Made by a program: the position numbers and the translations under genes. Below are positions 1 through 9,179 of a stretch of DNA of 64,000 bases, one piece after another. Position 1 is the stretch's first letter; the number at the start of each line of letters is the position of its first letter. Origin of the DNA: Patescibacteria group bacterium (GTDB lineage Bacteria > Patescibacteriota > Gracilibacteria > Peribacterales > Peribacteraceae); NCBI GenBank assembly GCA_018814875.1, contig JAHIYH010000040.1:1-64000 (forward strand). The letters run 5' to 3'. The notes under the pieces are model-generated. The model had not been told where the DNA came from. It saw nothing but the letters and a program-made list of their open reading frames with translations, and made no database searches.

Positions 1-57
1 GGCATTCACCACTTGCCCCTCATCCCACCATCAAAAGGGCTAAAGCCCCGTGGTTCA

Positions 58-93
58 TTCGTTAACCCCGCGTTTAAACGCGGGGTTAACGAA
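58..93. repeat. 36-bp perfect palindrome (ttcgttaaccccgcgtttaaacgcggggttaacgaa) nested in longer inverted arms (aagggctaaagccc / gggcttcagccctt)
   Basis: Read directly; the reverse complement is identical and the outer arms at about 35-50 and 104-118 pair with one mismatch. Confidence 0.9.
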
Positions 94-184
94 ACCAGCA
101 ATGGGCTTCAGCCCTTATAAGGTGCCTGCGTCTCGCGCCTCCGCTATCGCTCCGGCGCTTGAACGCAGGGTATGATGTAATGAA

Positions 185-1288
185 CTAGCCAACCAGCGAA
201 CTAGCCAACTGTTGCATTTCCCAAACCCTCGCCCCCTCCAGCTCCTTGGGAACATGTGTAGCTGAGACAATCACCTGATAATCGTCGAAGCAACGCAGTA
301 ACGCACTCTGGTGATTATCATCAAGTTCAGAGAAGACGTCATCTAATAGGACTACCGGCTTCTCCCCTCTCCTTAGTTCCAGAAAGGATACTTTGAGGAA
401 CAAGAGTGCCAACACTGCCGCGCGTTGCTGCCCACGTGAAGCGAATGTGACGAGCGGACGTCCATCAGCATCAATTCTCCAATCATCACGATGTGGACCA
501 ACTGTTGTAGATTGCAGAATCAAATCTCGTTCTTGATAGTGCATCAGAAGTTCTCGCATTTCCTTAGTTAGCTCTACCTCTGTACGTGCTTCTCCTTTGC
601 GCTGATAAACGAGGATAGTTTCCTTCCATGATTCTCCAAGTGACTGAAGTTCTTGCGTGAGTGAACATTGGAATACTTCCATAAGTTCTAAACGCTTGAG
701 TGTGATTACAGCAGCCGCTTGTGAGAGCAGCAAATCCCAATGCTCAAGGTCAGCCCTCTTTGCGACTCCTTCTACAATCTTCTTAAGGAGTGCGTTTCGC
801 TGCTTTAGAATTTTTAGATACTGCGACATGGCTACGGAATATTCTGGAGAAACCTGACAGAGAAGAATATCTAGGAATCGACGACGTTGCGCAGGTGGCC
901 CTGTGAACAGCTCCAAGTCTTGTGGGAGGAATGCAACAGTCGGCAAGTGCCCTACCATCTCCGAAAGAGACTTCTTAACATCATTGATAAAGCACGCCTT
1001 TTGTTTACGCGGCAAAATCTGGCTTGTTACTTCCACTGTGCTCTTTTCGCCATGATCATTTTCTAATTCAGCTTTAACTCTATAAAACTCCTTACCCCAT
1101 TGTACGATGTCTGCTTCTTCAACCGGCAAAAATGACTTAGTGAGCGAAAGTACTGCAATTGATTCCAGAATATTCGTCTTCCCCGCTCCATTAGGACCAA
1201 GAAGTACGTGAACATTTGGCTCGCCAATCTCCAACGCAAGCGTGTCAAAGCTTCTGAATTGCTCGAGTGTAAGAGAGATAACTCGCAT
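185..1288 (-). CDS. recF: DNA replication/repair protein RecF
   Basis: N-terminal SLTLEQFRSFDTL, Walker A GPNGAGKTNILE, C-terminal LLDDVFSELD; full-length ORF. Confidence 0.95.
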   Translation of the reverse strand: MRVISLTLEQFRSFDTLALEIGEPNVHVLLGPNGAGKTNILESIAVLSLTKSFLPVEEADIVQWGKEFYRVKAELENDHGEKSTVEVTSQILPRKQKACFINDVKKSLSEMVGHLPTVAFLPQDLELFTGPPAQRRRFLDILLCQVSPEYSVAMSQYLKILKQRNALLKKIVEGVAKRADLEHWDLLLSQAAAVITLKRLELMEVFQCSLTQELQSLGESWKETILVYQRKGEARTEVELTKEMRELLMHYQERDLILQSTTVGPHRDDWRIDADGRPLVTFASRGQQRAAVLALLFLKVSFLELRRGEKPVVLLDDVFSELDDNHQSALLRCFDDYQVIVSATHVPKELEGARVWEMQQLASSLVG

Positions 1289-1359
1289 AGACGAATCCTA
1301 TCGATAAAAATGATATAGAGGAATCCGAATATTCTATTATTCTATTATTCGAACCGCAC

Positions 1360-1824
1360 CTAATTTGATGCCCTTATCAGTTCAATTCCCTCTTCGACCA
1401 TTGATTCAATAAGCTCACTGTATTCTGGTCGTTTAATGTATTTTTTTACGTCTTCCTTTGTAACCCACACAAATTCGTTTATTTCCGACTGATCTACTTC
1501 CACTTTTGCATCTGGTTCTACCAAGGCAAAGAAGAATTCCAATCGCTGACCACAAACATTGTCTGGCCTAAAACGACGGTAAGCCAATGGAAAATCATAC
1601 TGATAAATCTTCTCACTTTGTCCTGCAGATTCTACTTCCAGCCCAGCCTCTTCTTTTAACTCACGTACTGCAGCTTGCTCATACGTTTCCCACTCCTCTA
1701 CTCCGCCCTGCGGCAACTGCCATGAATCCTTCTTACGTGGCTTATGCAGCAGAAGCACCTCAAATGAATCTCCTGCCTTTCTGAGGACAACTATTGAGGC
1801 ACATTTTCTGTAAATGTCTTTCAT
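1360..1824 (-). CDS. NUDIX hydrolase
   Basis: Nudix box GGVEEWETYEQAAVRELKEEAGLE. Confidence 0.92.
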   Translation of the reverse strand: MKDIYRKCASIVVLRKAGDSFEVLLLHKPRKKDSWQLPQGGVEEWETYEQAAVRELKEEAGLEVESAGQSEKIYQYDFPLAYRRFRPDNVCGQRLEFFFALVEPDAKVEVDQSEINEFVWVTKEDVKKYIKRPEYSELIESMVEEGIELIRASN

Positions 1825-1883
1825 GGTTGAACTATATCAGTAAACGACGGACCATCGGGGAAATTTAAAGTTCCAAACAAATC

Positions 1884-1921
1884 TGAACCACAGATTACAC
1901 AGATGGCACAGATTACACAGA
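1884..1921. repeat. Left arm of inverted repeat (tctgaaccacagattacacagat...)
   Basis: Inverse copy at about 2378-2425 (atctgtgtaatc...ccgtgtaatcagtggttcaga); related pair at 18733-18849. Confidence 0.75.
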
Positions 1922-1922
1922 T

Positions 1923-2312
1923 ATGATAGAGTGCGTCGCTATGTCTGATTACAAATATTCAGATTTAACCAGGCAGATCATTGGATGCGCTATGAAAGCG
2001 CATAATGAGCTAGGAAATGGATTTCAAGAAGTTATTTATCAACGTGCACTGGCTCAAGAAATGAGAACTGCAAATATTGAATTTGCTCGGGAATTACCAA
2101 TGACTATTGTATATAAAGGAAAGGATATCGGTGAACGAAGGGCGGATTTTGTAGTTGAGGGGCTAGTAATGGTTGAATTGAAAGCAATAACAAAAATTGA
2201 AAATGTGCATTTTGCTCAGGCAATCAATTATTTGGAAGCATACAAACTTGAAATAGGACTTCTGATTAACTTCGGTGCAAGAAGTCTCGAATTTAGAAGG
2301 TTTGCTAATTAA
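1923..2312 (+). CDS. GxxExxY family protein
   Basis: MKAHNELGNGFQEVIYQRAL and GLVMVELKAI motifs typical of the family; true start may be MSDYKYSD. Confidence 0.88.
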   Translation: MIECVAMSDYKYSDLTRQIIGCAMKAHNELGNGFQEVIYQRALAQEMRTANIEFARELPMTIVYKGKDIGERRADFVVEGLVMVELKAITKIENVHFAQAINYLEAYKLEIGLLINFGARSLEFRRFAN

Positions 2313-2454
2313 TGTCTGGACTACAGATTACACAGATTTCATTGACTGTTGTTTTAGCAGCAACAAACCTTTATACATGAAATCTGTGTAATCCCCTTAA
2401 TCCGTGTAATCAGTGGTTCAGACAAGTTAACCAAGGTTCAAACAACCACCCTAC

Positions 2455-2649
2455 CTACTTAGAGTGTTTCTCCTCCTTCAGCTTAACAGCCATCTGCTTC
2501 ATGCAACGTGGACAATACTTCTTAAGCCCTTCTGCATGTTCCTTCCATCCTTTGCCTTGTTTGTCCTGTTTATGAAAACGCAACGTCCCTAGTCGGTTTC
2601 CCGACTCGGTACAAAACATTGCGAAGACTGTGCGCTTTCCTCTGGGCAT
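2455..2649 (-). CDS. rpmG: Putative ribosomal protein L33-like protein
   Basis: MPRGKRTVFAMFCTESGNRLG...LKKYCPRCMKQMAVKLKE resembles bL33; the ORF track extends upstream, start placed at MPRGKR. Confidence 0.6.
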   Translation of the reverse strand: MPRGKRTVFAMFCTESGNRLGTLRFHKQDKQGKGWKEHAEGLKKYCPRCMKQMAVKLKEEKHSK

Positions 2650-2870
2650 TGGTGGAATGATACGGATTTTCAGAGCTGGTACAAGGAAAAAACCTGTTAT
2701 TAGGTTTATTAAGTTCATTGGGTTCATTATGTTTATTACGTTATTTAAAGAAAGAAAAGCTATTTTGAGTATAAACGAGGAACCTAATAAACATTATAAA
2801 CTTAACAAACCTACTAAACCTCAATATAGACCTACTAAACCTCAATATAAACCTAATGAACCCTCAGAAT

Positions 2871-3821
2871 CTATCCTTCTGACAAATACCCCTCACTCCC
2901 ACCATCTCCCTGTAAGTAGTTAAAAACACTATTAGCAGCAACAGACCCTTCTCCAGCCGCTGTGGCGAATTGTGCGAAGTAATTACTACCACTAGATACA
3001 TCACCGGCTGCAAAAACACCCTTCACACTCGTCTGCATATCTTCCCCAACCTTTAGGTGCTTGCGATCATCAATCTTGCATCCAAGCATTTCAGCTAAAG
3101 AAGTTGATGGAATCGATCCGATTTCGATGAATACGCCGTCAACATTGATCGTATCTGATCCATTGAATTCTTTATCCAGCTTCACACCCGATACTTTGTC
3201 ATCTCCTAGAATTTCTACGACACGTCGCTCTAACACATACTCAACATTATCTTTCTTCTTAACCTCATCTACCCAGAAAGGTTCTGCGCGGAATTCCTTT
3301 CGACGATGAATCAGATACACCTTGTTTGCGACCTGTGCAGCAATCGCCGCTCCTTCTACAGCACTATCCCCTCCTCCTAGCACTGCCACATCCTTTCCTT
3401 TATAGAAGAATGCATCACATGTCGCACAGTATGTAACTCCTTTGCCTGATAATTTATCCTCCCCCGGCACTCCCAAGTGACGCTTGTCTGATCCTGTGGC
3501 AAAGATAAGAGTTTTTGCCTCATCCGTCTCTCCATTTTGATACGTAATCTGGAAATAAGCTTTATCCCCTTTGCTGACTTTCTCAACGCGCGCTTGTTTG
3601 CGAGTCACATTATCGAAATTTGTTGCATGTTTTTTAAAACTTTCCATTAGATCAGGACCCTTGATATCTATTGCTCCGGGCCAGTTCCCTACTTCTGCAG
3701 CAGTAACACCCATCCCACCCTCATCTTCACCAACAATGAGCGTGGAAAGCTTATAGCGCGCTGTATAAATAGCTGCAGTGTAACCTGCGGCTCCTAGGCC
3801 TATTATTGCAACATCGTACAT
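2871..3821 (-). CDS. trxB: Thioredoxin reductase
   Basis: FAD motif GLGAAGYTAAIYTAR, redox motif CATCDAFFY, C-terminal FAAGDV. Confidence 0.95.
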   Translation of the reverse strand: MYDVAIIGLGAAGYTAAIYTARYKLSTLIVGEDEGGMGVTAAEVGNWPGAIDIKGPDLMESFKKHATNFDNVTRKQARVEKVSKGDKAYFQITYQNGETDEAKTLIFATGSDKRHLGVPGEDKLSGKGVTYCATCDAFFYKGKDVAVLGGGDSAVEGAAIAAQVANKVYLIHRRKEFRAEPFWVDEVKKKDNVEYVLERRVVEILGDDKVSGVKLDKEFNGSDTINVDGVFIEIGSIPSTSLAEMLGCKIDDRKHLKVGEDMQTSVKGVFAAGDVSSGSNYFAQFATAAGEGSVAANSVFNYLQGDGGSEGYLSEG

Positions 3822-3848
3822 AGTTCAAGTGTAACAGAAATTGAGACA

Positions 3849-3934
3849 TAGTTTCTAGTTTCTAGTTTTTAGTTGCTAGTTACATACAGCGATGAAATGT
3901 AAACCAGAAACTAGAAACTAGCAAACCAGCAAAC
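3849..3934. repeat. Inverted low-complexity repeat (gtttctagtttctag... / ...ctagaaactagcaaacc), candidate terminator
   Basis: Arms read directly; lies between the gdh 3' end and trxB. Confidence 0.75.
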
Positions 3935-3935
3935 T

Positions 3936-5261
3936 TCACACCCAACCTCTAGCACGCATCGCATCCAACATCCTCTTAATACCAACAGAAAAAGCCGCCT
4001 CGCGATATGTCATCTCTTCTCTTCGCGCTTCTCGGCGTACCGACTTGTATCCATCAAGGATCACACGCTTTAGTTCTGCGTCGACTTTTTCAGCAGTCCA
4101 TTGCTCTCCACTTCTGCCTTGGCTCCACTCAAAATAGCTAACGGTTACTCCACCGGCATTCGCCAGCACATCAGGAATAATACTAACGCCTCTCCTATCC
4201 AAGATTGCATCTGCCTCTGGTGTGGTAGGACCATTAGCAAGCTCCAAAATATACTTCGCTTTAATCCTAGGTGCATTTTCCGCCGTGATTACATTATCAA
4301 GCGCTGCAGGAATCAGGATGTCACATGGCAGTTCCAGTAATTGCTCATTAGACACATGCTCCACCCCATCAATTTTCATGCGCTGAATATCACAGACTGA
4401 TCCCTCACAATATTCTCCAGTTACAGCACCCGTCTTGCGCTTGTACTTTTCAATTCGAACAGGATCTATTCCATCTGGAGAATAGATTCCTCCTTGTGAA
4501 TCCGAAACCGCAACCACTGTGTAACCGGCATTGTGCAGATAGTGCGCCATACTCATTCCCGCATTCCCGAAGCCCTGTATAACCACTTTGAGCTCATCGG
4601 GATCCAGTGCCGCACGTTCAATCATTTCTTCTAAAATAAAGAATCCGCCACGGGCAGTAGCTGTATCGCGCCCAATAGATCCTCCAAAAGACAGAGGCTT
4701 GCCTGTAATCACAGCAGGAGAGAATGTGTGAGTAATCTTTTCGTACTCGTCACGCATCCACGCCATGATATTTGGATTCGTATTAACATCCGGTGCGGGA
4801 CAATCTATGTCCTCTCCAATATGATCCACGAATGCCTGAACATATGCGCGTGCAACACGCTGTAGCTCTTCCTTAGAAAGTTTTTTAGGATCTACCTGCA
4901 CTCCGCCTTTGGCTCCGCCAAATGGAATGTTCACCACCGCTGTCTTGATAGACATAAGTGCAGCCAATGCTTTTACCTCAGCTTCGTCCGCTTCTGGATG
5001 AAAACGGATTCCTCCTTTATACGGACCACGCGCATTATTAAATTGAACACGAAATGCTGGAAGCATCATAGTAGTCCCGTCATCACGCTGCACTGCTATA
5101 TCCTTTTTATGAATATGCTGCGGTTCCATAAAGAATGTGCGCTCTGCGTCGTTCATTTTAATTTTCGCAGTAACACGATTTAGAGTGTCCTGAAAACGAG
5201 TGTAAGGAGTGGACGCTTTGGTTGCGACCGGAGATGTAATAGTTGCGGATGAAGGTTCCAT
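3936..5261 (-). CDS. Glu/Leu/Phe/Val dehydrogenase (glutamate dehydrogenase type)
   Basis: FRVQFNNARGPYKGGIRFH, PFGGAKGGVQVDP, GFGNAGM; start placed at MEPSSATI. Confidence 0.93.
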   Translation of the reverse strand: MEPSSATITSPVATKASTPYTRFQDTLNRVTAKIKMNDAERTFFMEPQHIHKKDIAVQRDDGTTMMLPAFRVQFNNARGPYKGGIRFHPEADEAEVKALAALMSIKTAVVNIPFGGAKGGVQVDPKKLSKEELQRVARAYVQAFVDHIGEDIDCPAPDVNTNPNIMAWMRDEYEKITHTFSPAVITGKPLSFGGSIGRDTATARGGFFILEEMIERAALDPDELKVVIQGFGNAGMSMAHYLHNAGYTVVAVSDSQGGIYSPDGIDPVRIEKYKRKTGAVTGEYCEGSVCDIQRMKIDGVEHVSNEQLLELPCDILIPAALDNVITAENAPRIKAKYILELANGPTTPEADAILDRRGVSIIPDVLANAGGVTVSYFEWSQGRSGEQWTAEKVDAELKRVILDGYKSVRREARREEMTYREAAFSVGIKRMLDAMRARGWV

Positions 5262-5530
5262 ATATATTGGGTAAGAATTTATGAAATCGAAAACAGTTTG
5301 CCAGAGAATATCGATCATGTCTCTTCCAGAGAGATAATACTGCATCTTTCCTGTGATGCACGTTACAAGAACGTGATAATTCTACTTCTCAACTCCTTTA
5401 AGAAAGGCTTTATAAAGACAATAAGTGCCAAGAGCTGCATTTCCAAGATCTACCTGCTTCGCAGACCCTTGTAAAAGTATTTAAGATCTAGGAAAATGAT
5501 TTACTTTTATATTCGTTACCATATCTACAA

Positions 5531-6679
5531 ATGAGCAATCCTGAAGTACCTGAACACACACCTAAACGTATTGGATTATTTACAGGAGGAGGAACTGCAC
5601 CCGGTTGGAATGCGGTAATTCATGGTTGCGTTAGCAGGTTGCAAGACACAGGAAACGAAGCCTATGGCATTCCAGATGGATGGGCAGGATTATTGGAAAG
5701 CAAAAGTCTTATTGATTTTAGTACATTTACAAGAGAACGACTTGTAGGACTCATGAGAAAAGGAGGAAGCATACTCAGATCTTCCAGAACAAAGATCAAA
5801 CCTGATCAACATCCAATTGTGTGGGAAATGATGGATGAGTATGAACTGGATGGAGTAGTTGCTATCGGTGGTGACGACACCCTTACCCAAGCTGATGAGA
5901 TCTCACGATCGGGCAGCAACGATCGTGGATTCATTGGAGTTCCCAAAACAATAGATGACGATCCGGTTGGAACCGAAAGAACATTTGGATTCCAAACTGC
6001 AGTGCACGATGCAGCACAACAAATCATTAGGGTTCGAACAGATGCCAAGACAAACAATCGCGTTGCAGTTGTAGAAATCATGGGGCGTGACTGTGGACGT
6101 GTCGCTCTCCATGCTGGTTATTACGCAGGTGCAGATATTACTCTTGTTCCAGAGTTTCCTATTGATGAACGCAAACTGGTGGAGCGCATTGAAAAAATTC
6201 ATGAAGAACAAGGATTCGTAATTGTTGCTATCTCCGAAGGATATGCCGCAGCAGAAGGAAGTAAATTAGATGAATTCGGACATGGAAGGATGGAAGGAGC
6301 TGCAGCCAATCTGGCTGAAGTTATAAAAGCACGAACAAAACCCGAACTTAATACTATGAAACAAGTAACCGGATACGACGTTCGCAGTGGTCCGCCAATT
6401 GCACCTGATGGAATCTTTGCATCAGAAATGGGAGCACTAGCAGGGCAACTGGCACATGAAGGTAACTTTGGACGAATGGTTTCACTAAGAGAAGGCAGAC
6501 TTGTTGGCGTGCCATTGAGCGAAGTAGGCAGAGGCAGACACTTAACTGATCTTGAATACAACATCGAAGGTATGTGTAAGTGGGATCTACCACCAAATAT
6601 TATGCATGAACTTCTTGGATGCAGATCCGATCTGAATGATGTTCTATTGGGTAAGACACAACCTGATATGCCTAACTAG
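5531..6679 (+). CDS. 6-phosphofructokinase, likely pyrophosphate-dependent
   Basis: GLFTGGGTAPGWNAVI, IGGDDTLTQA, GVPKTIDDD, MGRDCGRVALHAG. Confidence 0.92.
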   Translation: MSNPEVPEHTPKRIGLFTGGGTAPGWNAVIHGCVSRLQDTGNEAYGIPDGWAGLLESKSLIDFSTFTRERLVGLMRKGGSILRSSRTKIKPDQHPIVWEMMDEYELDGVVAIGGDDTLTQADEISRSGSNDRGFIGVPKTIDDDPVGTERTFGFQTAVHDAAQQIIRVRTDAKTNNRVAVVEIMGRDCGRVALHAGYYAGADITLVPEFPIDERKLVERIEKIHEEQGFVIVAISEGYAAAEGSKLDEFGHGRMEGAAANLAEVIKARTKPELNTMKQVTGYDVRSGPPIAPDGIFASEMGALAGQLAHEGNFGRMVSLREGRLVGVPLSEVGRGRHLTDLEYNIEGMCKWDLPPNIMHELLGCRSDLNDVLLGKTQPDMPN

Positions 6680-6828
6680 AAATGACAATATATTCCTACA
6701 ACTACTTAGTTAAATAGTTGTTGGATTTAAAAAGAGTATTAATTTCTAGTATGTGGAGAATATTAAGAAGTCATAGAACTCCTTCGTTGACTTTCATAGA
6801 AAAGAACAATGGAGTAGGATTTACCCGT

Positions 6829-6913
6829 GCCGGAGTGGCGGAATTGGTAGACGCGCACGACTCAAAATCGTGTACCGCAAGGTGTGAGGGTTCAATTCCC
6901 TCCTCCGGCACCA
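6829..6913 (+). tRNA. tRNA-Leu (anticodon CAA), CCA encoded
   Basis: Acceptor gccggag/ctccggc, anticodon arm cacga-ctcaaaa-tcgtg, long variable arm, T arm gggttcaattccc, then acca. Confidence 0.95.
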
Positions 6914-6929
6914 TTCGTCGCCCCGCTTA
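6897..6929. repeat. 33-bp direct repeat, copy 1 (tRNA-Leu 3' end plus flank)
   Basis: tccctcctccggcaccattcgtcgccccgctta is identical to 7469-7501. Confidence 0.95.
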
Positions 6930-6930
6930 C

Positions 6931-7114
6931 GCGGGGCTCCTCATGGCAAGCCATTAGGTTTTCACTTGTTCTATTACTGTATAAGCGGGGCTCCTCATGG
7001 CAAGCAATTAGGTTTTCACTTGTTCTATTACTGTATAAGCGGGGCTCCTCATGGCAAGCCATTAGGTTTTCACTTGTTCTATTACTGTATAAGCGGGGCT
7101 CCTCATGGCAAGCC
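6931..7114. repeat. 54-bp tandem repeat, about 3.4 copies
   Basis: gcggggctcctcatggcaagc starts at 6931, 6985, 7039 and 7093 (period 54). Confidence 0.95.
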
Positions 7115-7136
7115 ATATCTGCTATTCTTAGCAACT

Positions 7137-7397
7137 ATGGCTTTTTCTGTTTACGTAATCGAACTTATTGATAAATCCTACTATGTAGGATTCACAAACA
7201 ATTTATCAAGAAGGCTAAAACAGCATGAAGAAGGAACTGCATGTGCACACACTAAGAAAATCCCTTTTAAAAAATTATTATGGACCGAACAACAGTATGA
7301 CCGAAGATCTGCCAGAGCTCGAGAAAAAGAAATTAAAGGATGGAGAAGAGAAAAAAAGGAAAACCTATGGAAACATGAGGGTTCAAGCTTGCCCTGA
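7137..7397 (+). CDS. GIY-YIG nuclease-like protein
   Basis: VYVIELIDKSYYVGFTNNLSRRLKQHEEG; start placed at MAFSVYV because upstream ORF residues are encoded by the 54-bp repeat. Confidence 0.85.
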   Translation: MAFSVYVIELIDKSYYVGFTNNLSRRLKQHEEGTACAHTKKIPFKKLLWTEQQYDRRSARAREKEIKGWRREKKENLWKHEGSSLP

Positions 7398-7468
7398 AGC
7401 GTGACCGAAGGGCTTATCCTGAAACGTGACCGAGTGGCTTGCCCTGAGGAGTAGCAGACGACGAAGGG

Positions 7469-7501
7469 TCCCTCCTCCGGCACCATTCGTCGCCCCGCTT
7501 A
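7469..7501. repeat. 33-bp direct repeat, copy 2 (tRNA-Leu 3' fragment)
   Basis: Identical to 6897-6929. Confidence 0.95.
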
Positions 7502-7506
7502 AACTA

Positions 7507-7740
7507 TCAGACATTTTCAGTATCTGGATTCAGTTGTGCTCTTATCTTAATAAGAACATTCAAAACAGCCATATCGACCTGGTTACCCCTACCAAGATTA
7601 TCCGCAACAGCCCTTGTATACTTACACATCATTGCACCTACGCTATCACCACCACCAATGCCTGTTAAATTGATACCAAGAGCTGCAAGAGCTCCCCGAA
7701 CATCATTCTCGAATGATGATGTATTAGGTGCCCTTTCCAT
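7507..7740 (-). CDS. Hypothetical protein
   Basis: 77-aa ORF without low complexity; no family recognised. Confidence 0.5.
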   Translation of the reverse strand: MERAPNTSSFENDVRGALAALGINLTGIGGGDSVGAMMCKYTRAVADNLGRGNQVDMAVLNVLIKIRAQLNPDTENV

Positions 7741-7844
7741 TACAATGCTTTATACCCCACTCATTTTCAGAATCAAGAAATCTTTTCTTTACATCTAAGA
7801 TAAGAGGCTACAAAAAATGATTTTTCCGATAATATAGGCATCCG

Positions 7845-9179
7845 ATGGATCAGTACAAATCTTTCATCTTCGACGCCTTCGATTTTAATCAAAAGGAAGG
7901 CTGCATTGAGCTCAAATACAGCTTGGACGATTCTGTGCGTTTTTTGGAAACTATTGAACTTCCAAGTGGTATGGAATATCAGTCGGTGCCACTTGCCATT
8001 ATCGACCGCGCATTATTTGCTCTACATTTAATCGGTGGAACCAGTTACTTCAAAACGTTCTGCCCACCTCAGATACAAATACAGTCTGGCGAGCTCAACG
8101 CAAATCATGCAGCTTTCTGGAACCGTGTTTATAGCAAAGGACTTGGAGAGTTCTGCTTTCAAAACAAAATTGATCCTGCCACATTGGCATCTTTCCCAAG
8201 TAGTGAAGCTACTCCTCTACTCTCTATCGAACGTCCAAAGAACGCAGGTTCTGTACTTGTTCCTATTGGAGGAGGCAAAGATTCAATTGTCACAATTGAA
8301 CTGCTTAAGAAGGCAGGAAAAAACGTCACATTGCTACGCATGAACGAGCACCCGCTTATAACTGAATTGATTGATTCCACCGGTCTACCATCCATCAACG
8401 TAGAACGTACACTCTCGCAACATCTATTTGATGTTAATAAACAAGGGGCAATGAATGGTCATATTCCTATCACGGCATATGTCTCGTGCTTGAGCGTTGT
8501 TATAGCACTTCTTTACGGATTCGAAACGATCGTCATGAGTAATGAGAGTAGTGCCAGCGAAGGGAATACCGAAAAGGGAGGGCAAAAAGTGAATCATCAA
8601 TGGAGTAAGAGCTGGGAATTTGAAAAGCTCTTCAGTAAATATATTCATTCCTCCATAACAACGGACCTGAAGTATTTCAGTTTATTGCGACATATAAGCG
8701 AACTTGCGATTACTAAATATTTCTCCACCTTGCCTGAGTATTTCACAAAAGTAACCAGCTGTAATCGCAACTGGAAAATTATGAAGGATAATATAACCGA
8801 GCGTTGGTGTTGCGAGTGTCCTAAGTGTGCATTCTCCTTCTGCATGTATGCAGCATTCCTTCCGCACAAAACACTGATAGAAATATTCGGAAAGAACCTG
8901 TACGAAGACACCACACTGCGAATCCTCTATCGCGAACTTTTGGGACTAGAAGGAATGAAGCCATTTGATTGTGTTGGTACAGTTGAAGAAGTGCAGGCAG
9001 CGTTTATTCTCGCACACAATCGCAGAGATCTGGATTCCAATCCAATAATGCAAATGTTCCTTGAGGAAGTTCTTCCCACTATCAAAGATCCTGATAAAGT
9101 AGTGGCCACTGCTTTGGAGCCAAGCTACGAGCACGCGATTCCCGAAGAATTCCTCTCTGCACTTCATGCACCTGACTGA
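7845..9179 (+). CDS. murL: MurL-like protein (UDP-MurNAc-L-Ala-L-Glu epimerase family)
   Basis: PIGGGKDSIVTIELLKKAG ATP-binding motif, MSNESSASEGNT, VNHQWSKSWEFEKLFSKYI, CxxCPKC; overlaps a MurD-type ligase. Confidence 0.78.
   Translation: MDQYKSFIFDAFDFNQKEGCIELKYSLDDSVRFLETIELPSGMEYQSVPLAIIDRALFALHLIGGTSYFKTFCPPQIQIQSGELNANHAAFWNRVYSKGLGEFCFQNKIDPATLASFPSSEATPLLSIERPKNAGSVLVPIGGGKDSIVTIELLKKAGKNVTLLRMNEHPLITELIDSTGLPSINVERTLSQHLFDVNKQGAMNGHIPITAYVSCLSVVIALLYGFETIVMSNESSASEGNTEKGGQKVNHQWSKSWEFEKLFSKYIHSSITTDLKYFSLLRHISELAITKYFSTLPEYFTKVTSCNRNWKIMKDNITERWCCECPKCAFSFCMYAAFLPHKTLIEIFGKNLYEDTTLRILYRELLGLEGMKPFDCVGTVEEVQAAFILAHNRRDLDSNPIMQMFLEEVLPTIKDPDKVVATALEPSYEHAIPEEFLSALHAPD

Noticed and set aside
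5690-6596. Antisense ORFs within the phosphofructokinase gene
   Set aside because: Shadow ORFs opposite a conserved enzyme; no family features
6718-6957. Plus ORF across tRNA-Leu
   Set aside because: Overlaps a well-formed tRNA gene
6931-7114. 54-bp repeats as a CRISPR array or leader
   Set aside because: The whole 54-bp unit is repeated, with no variable spacer; better described as a tandem repeat
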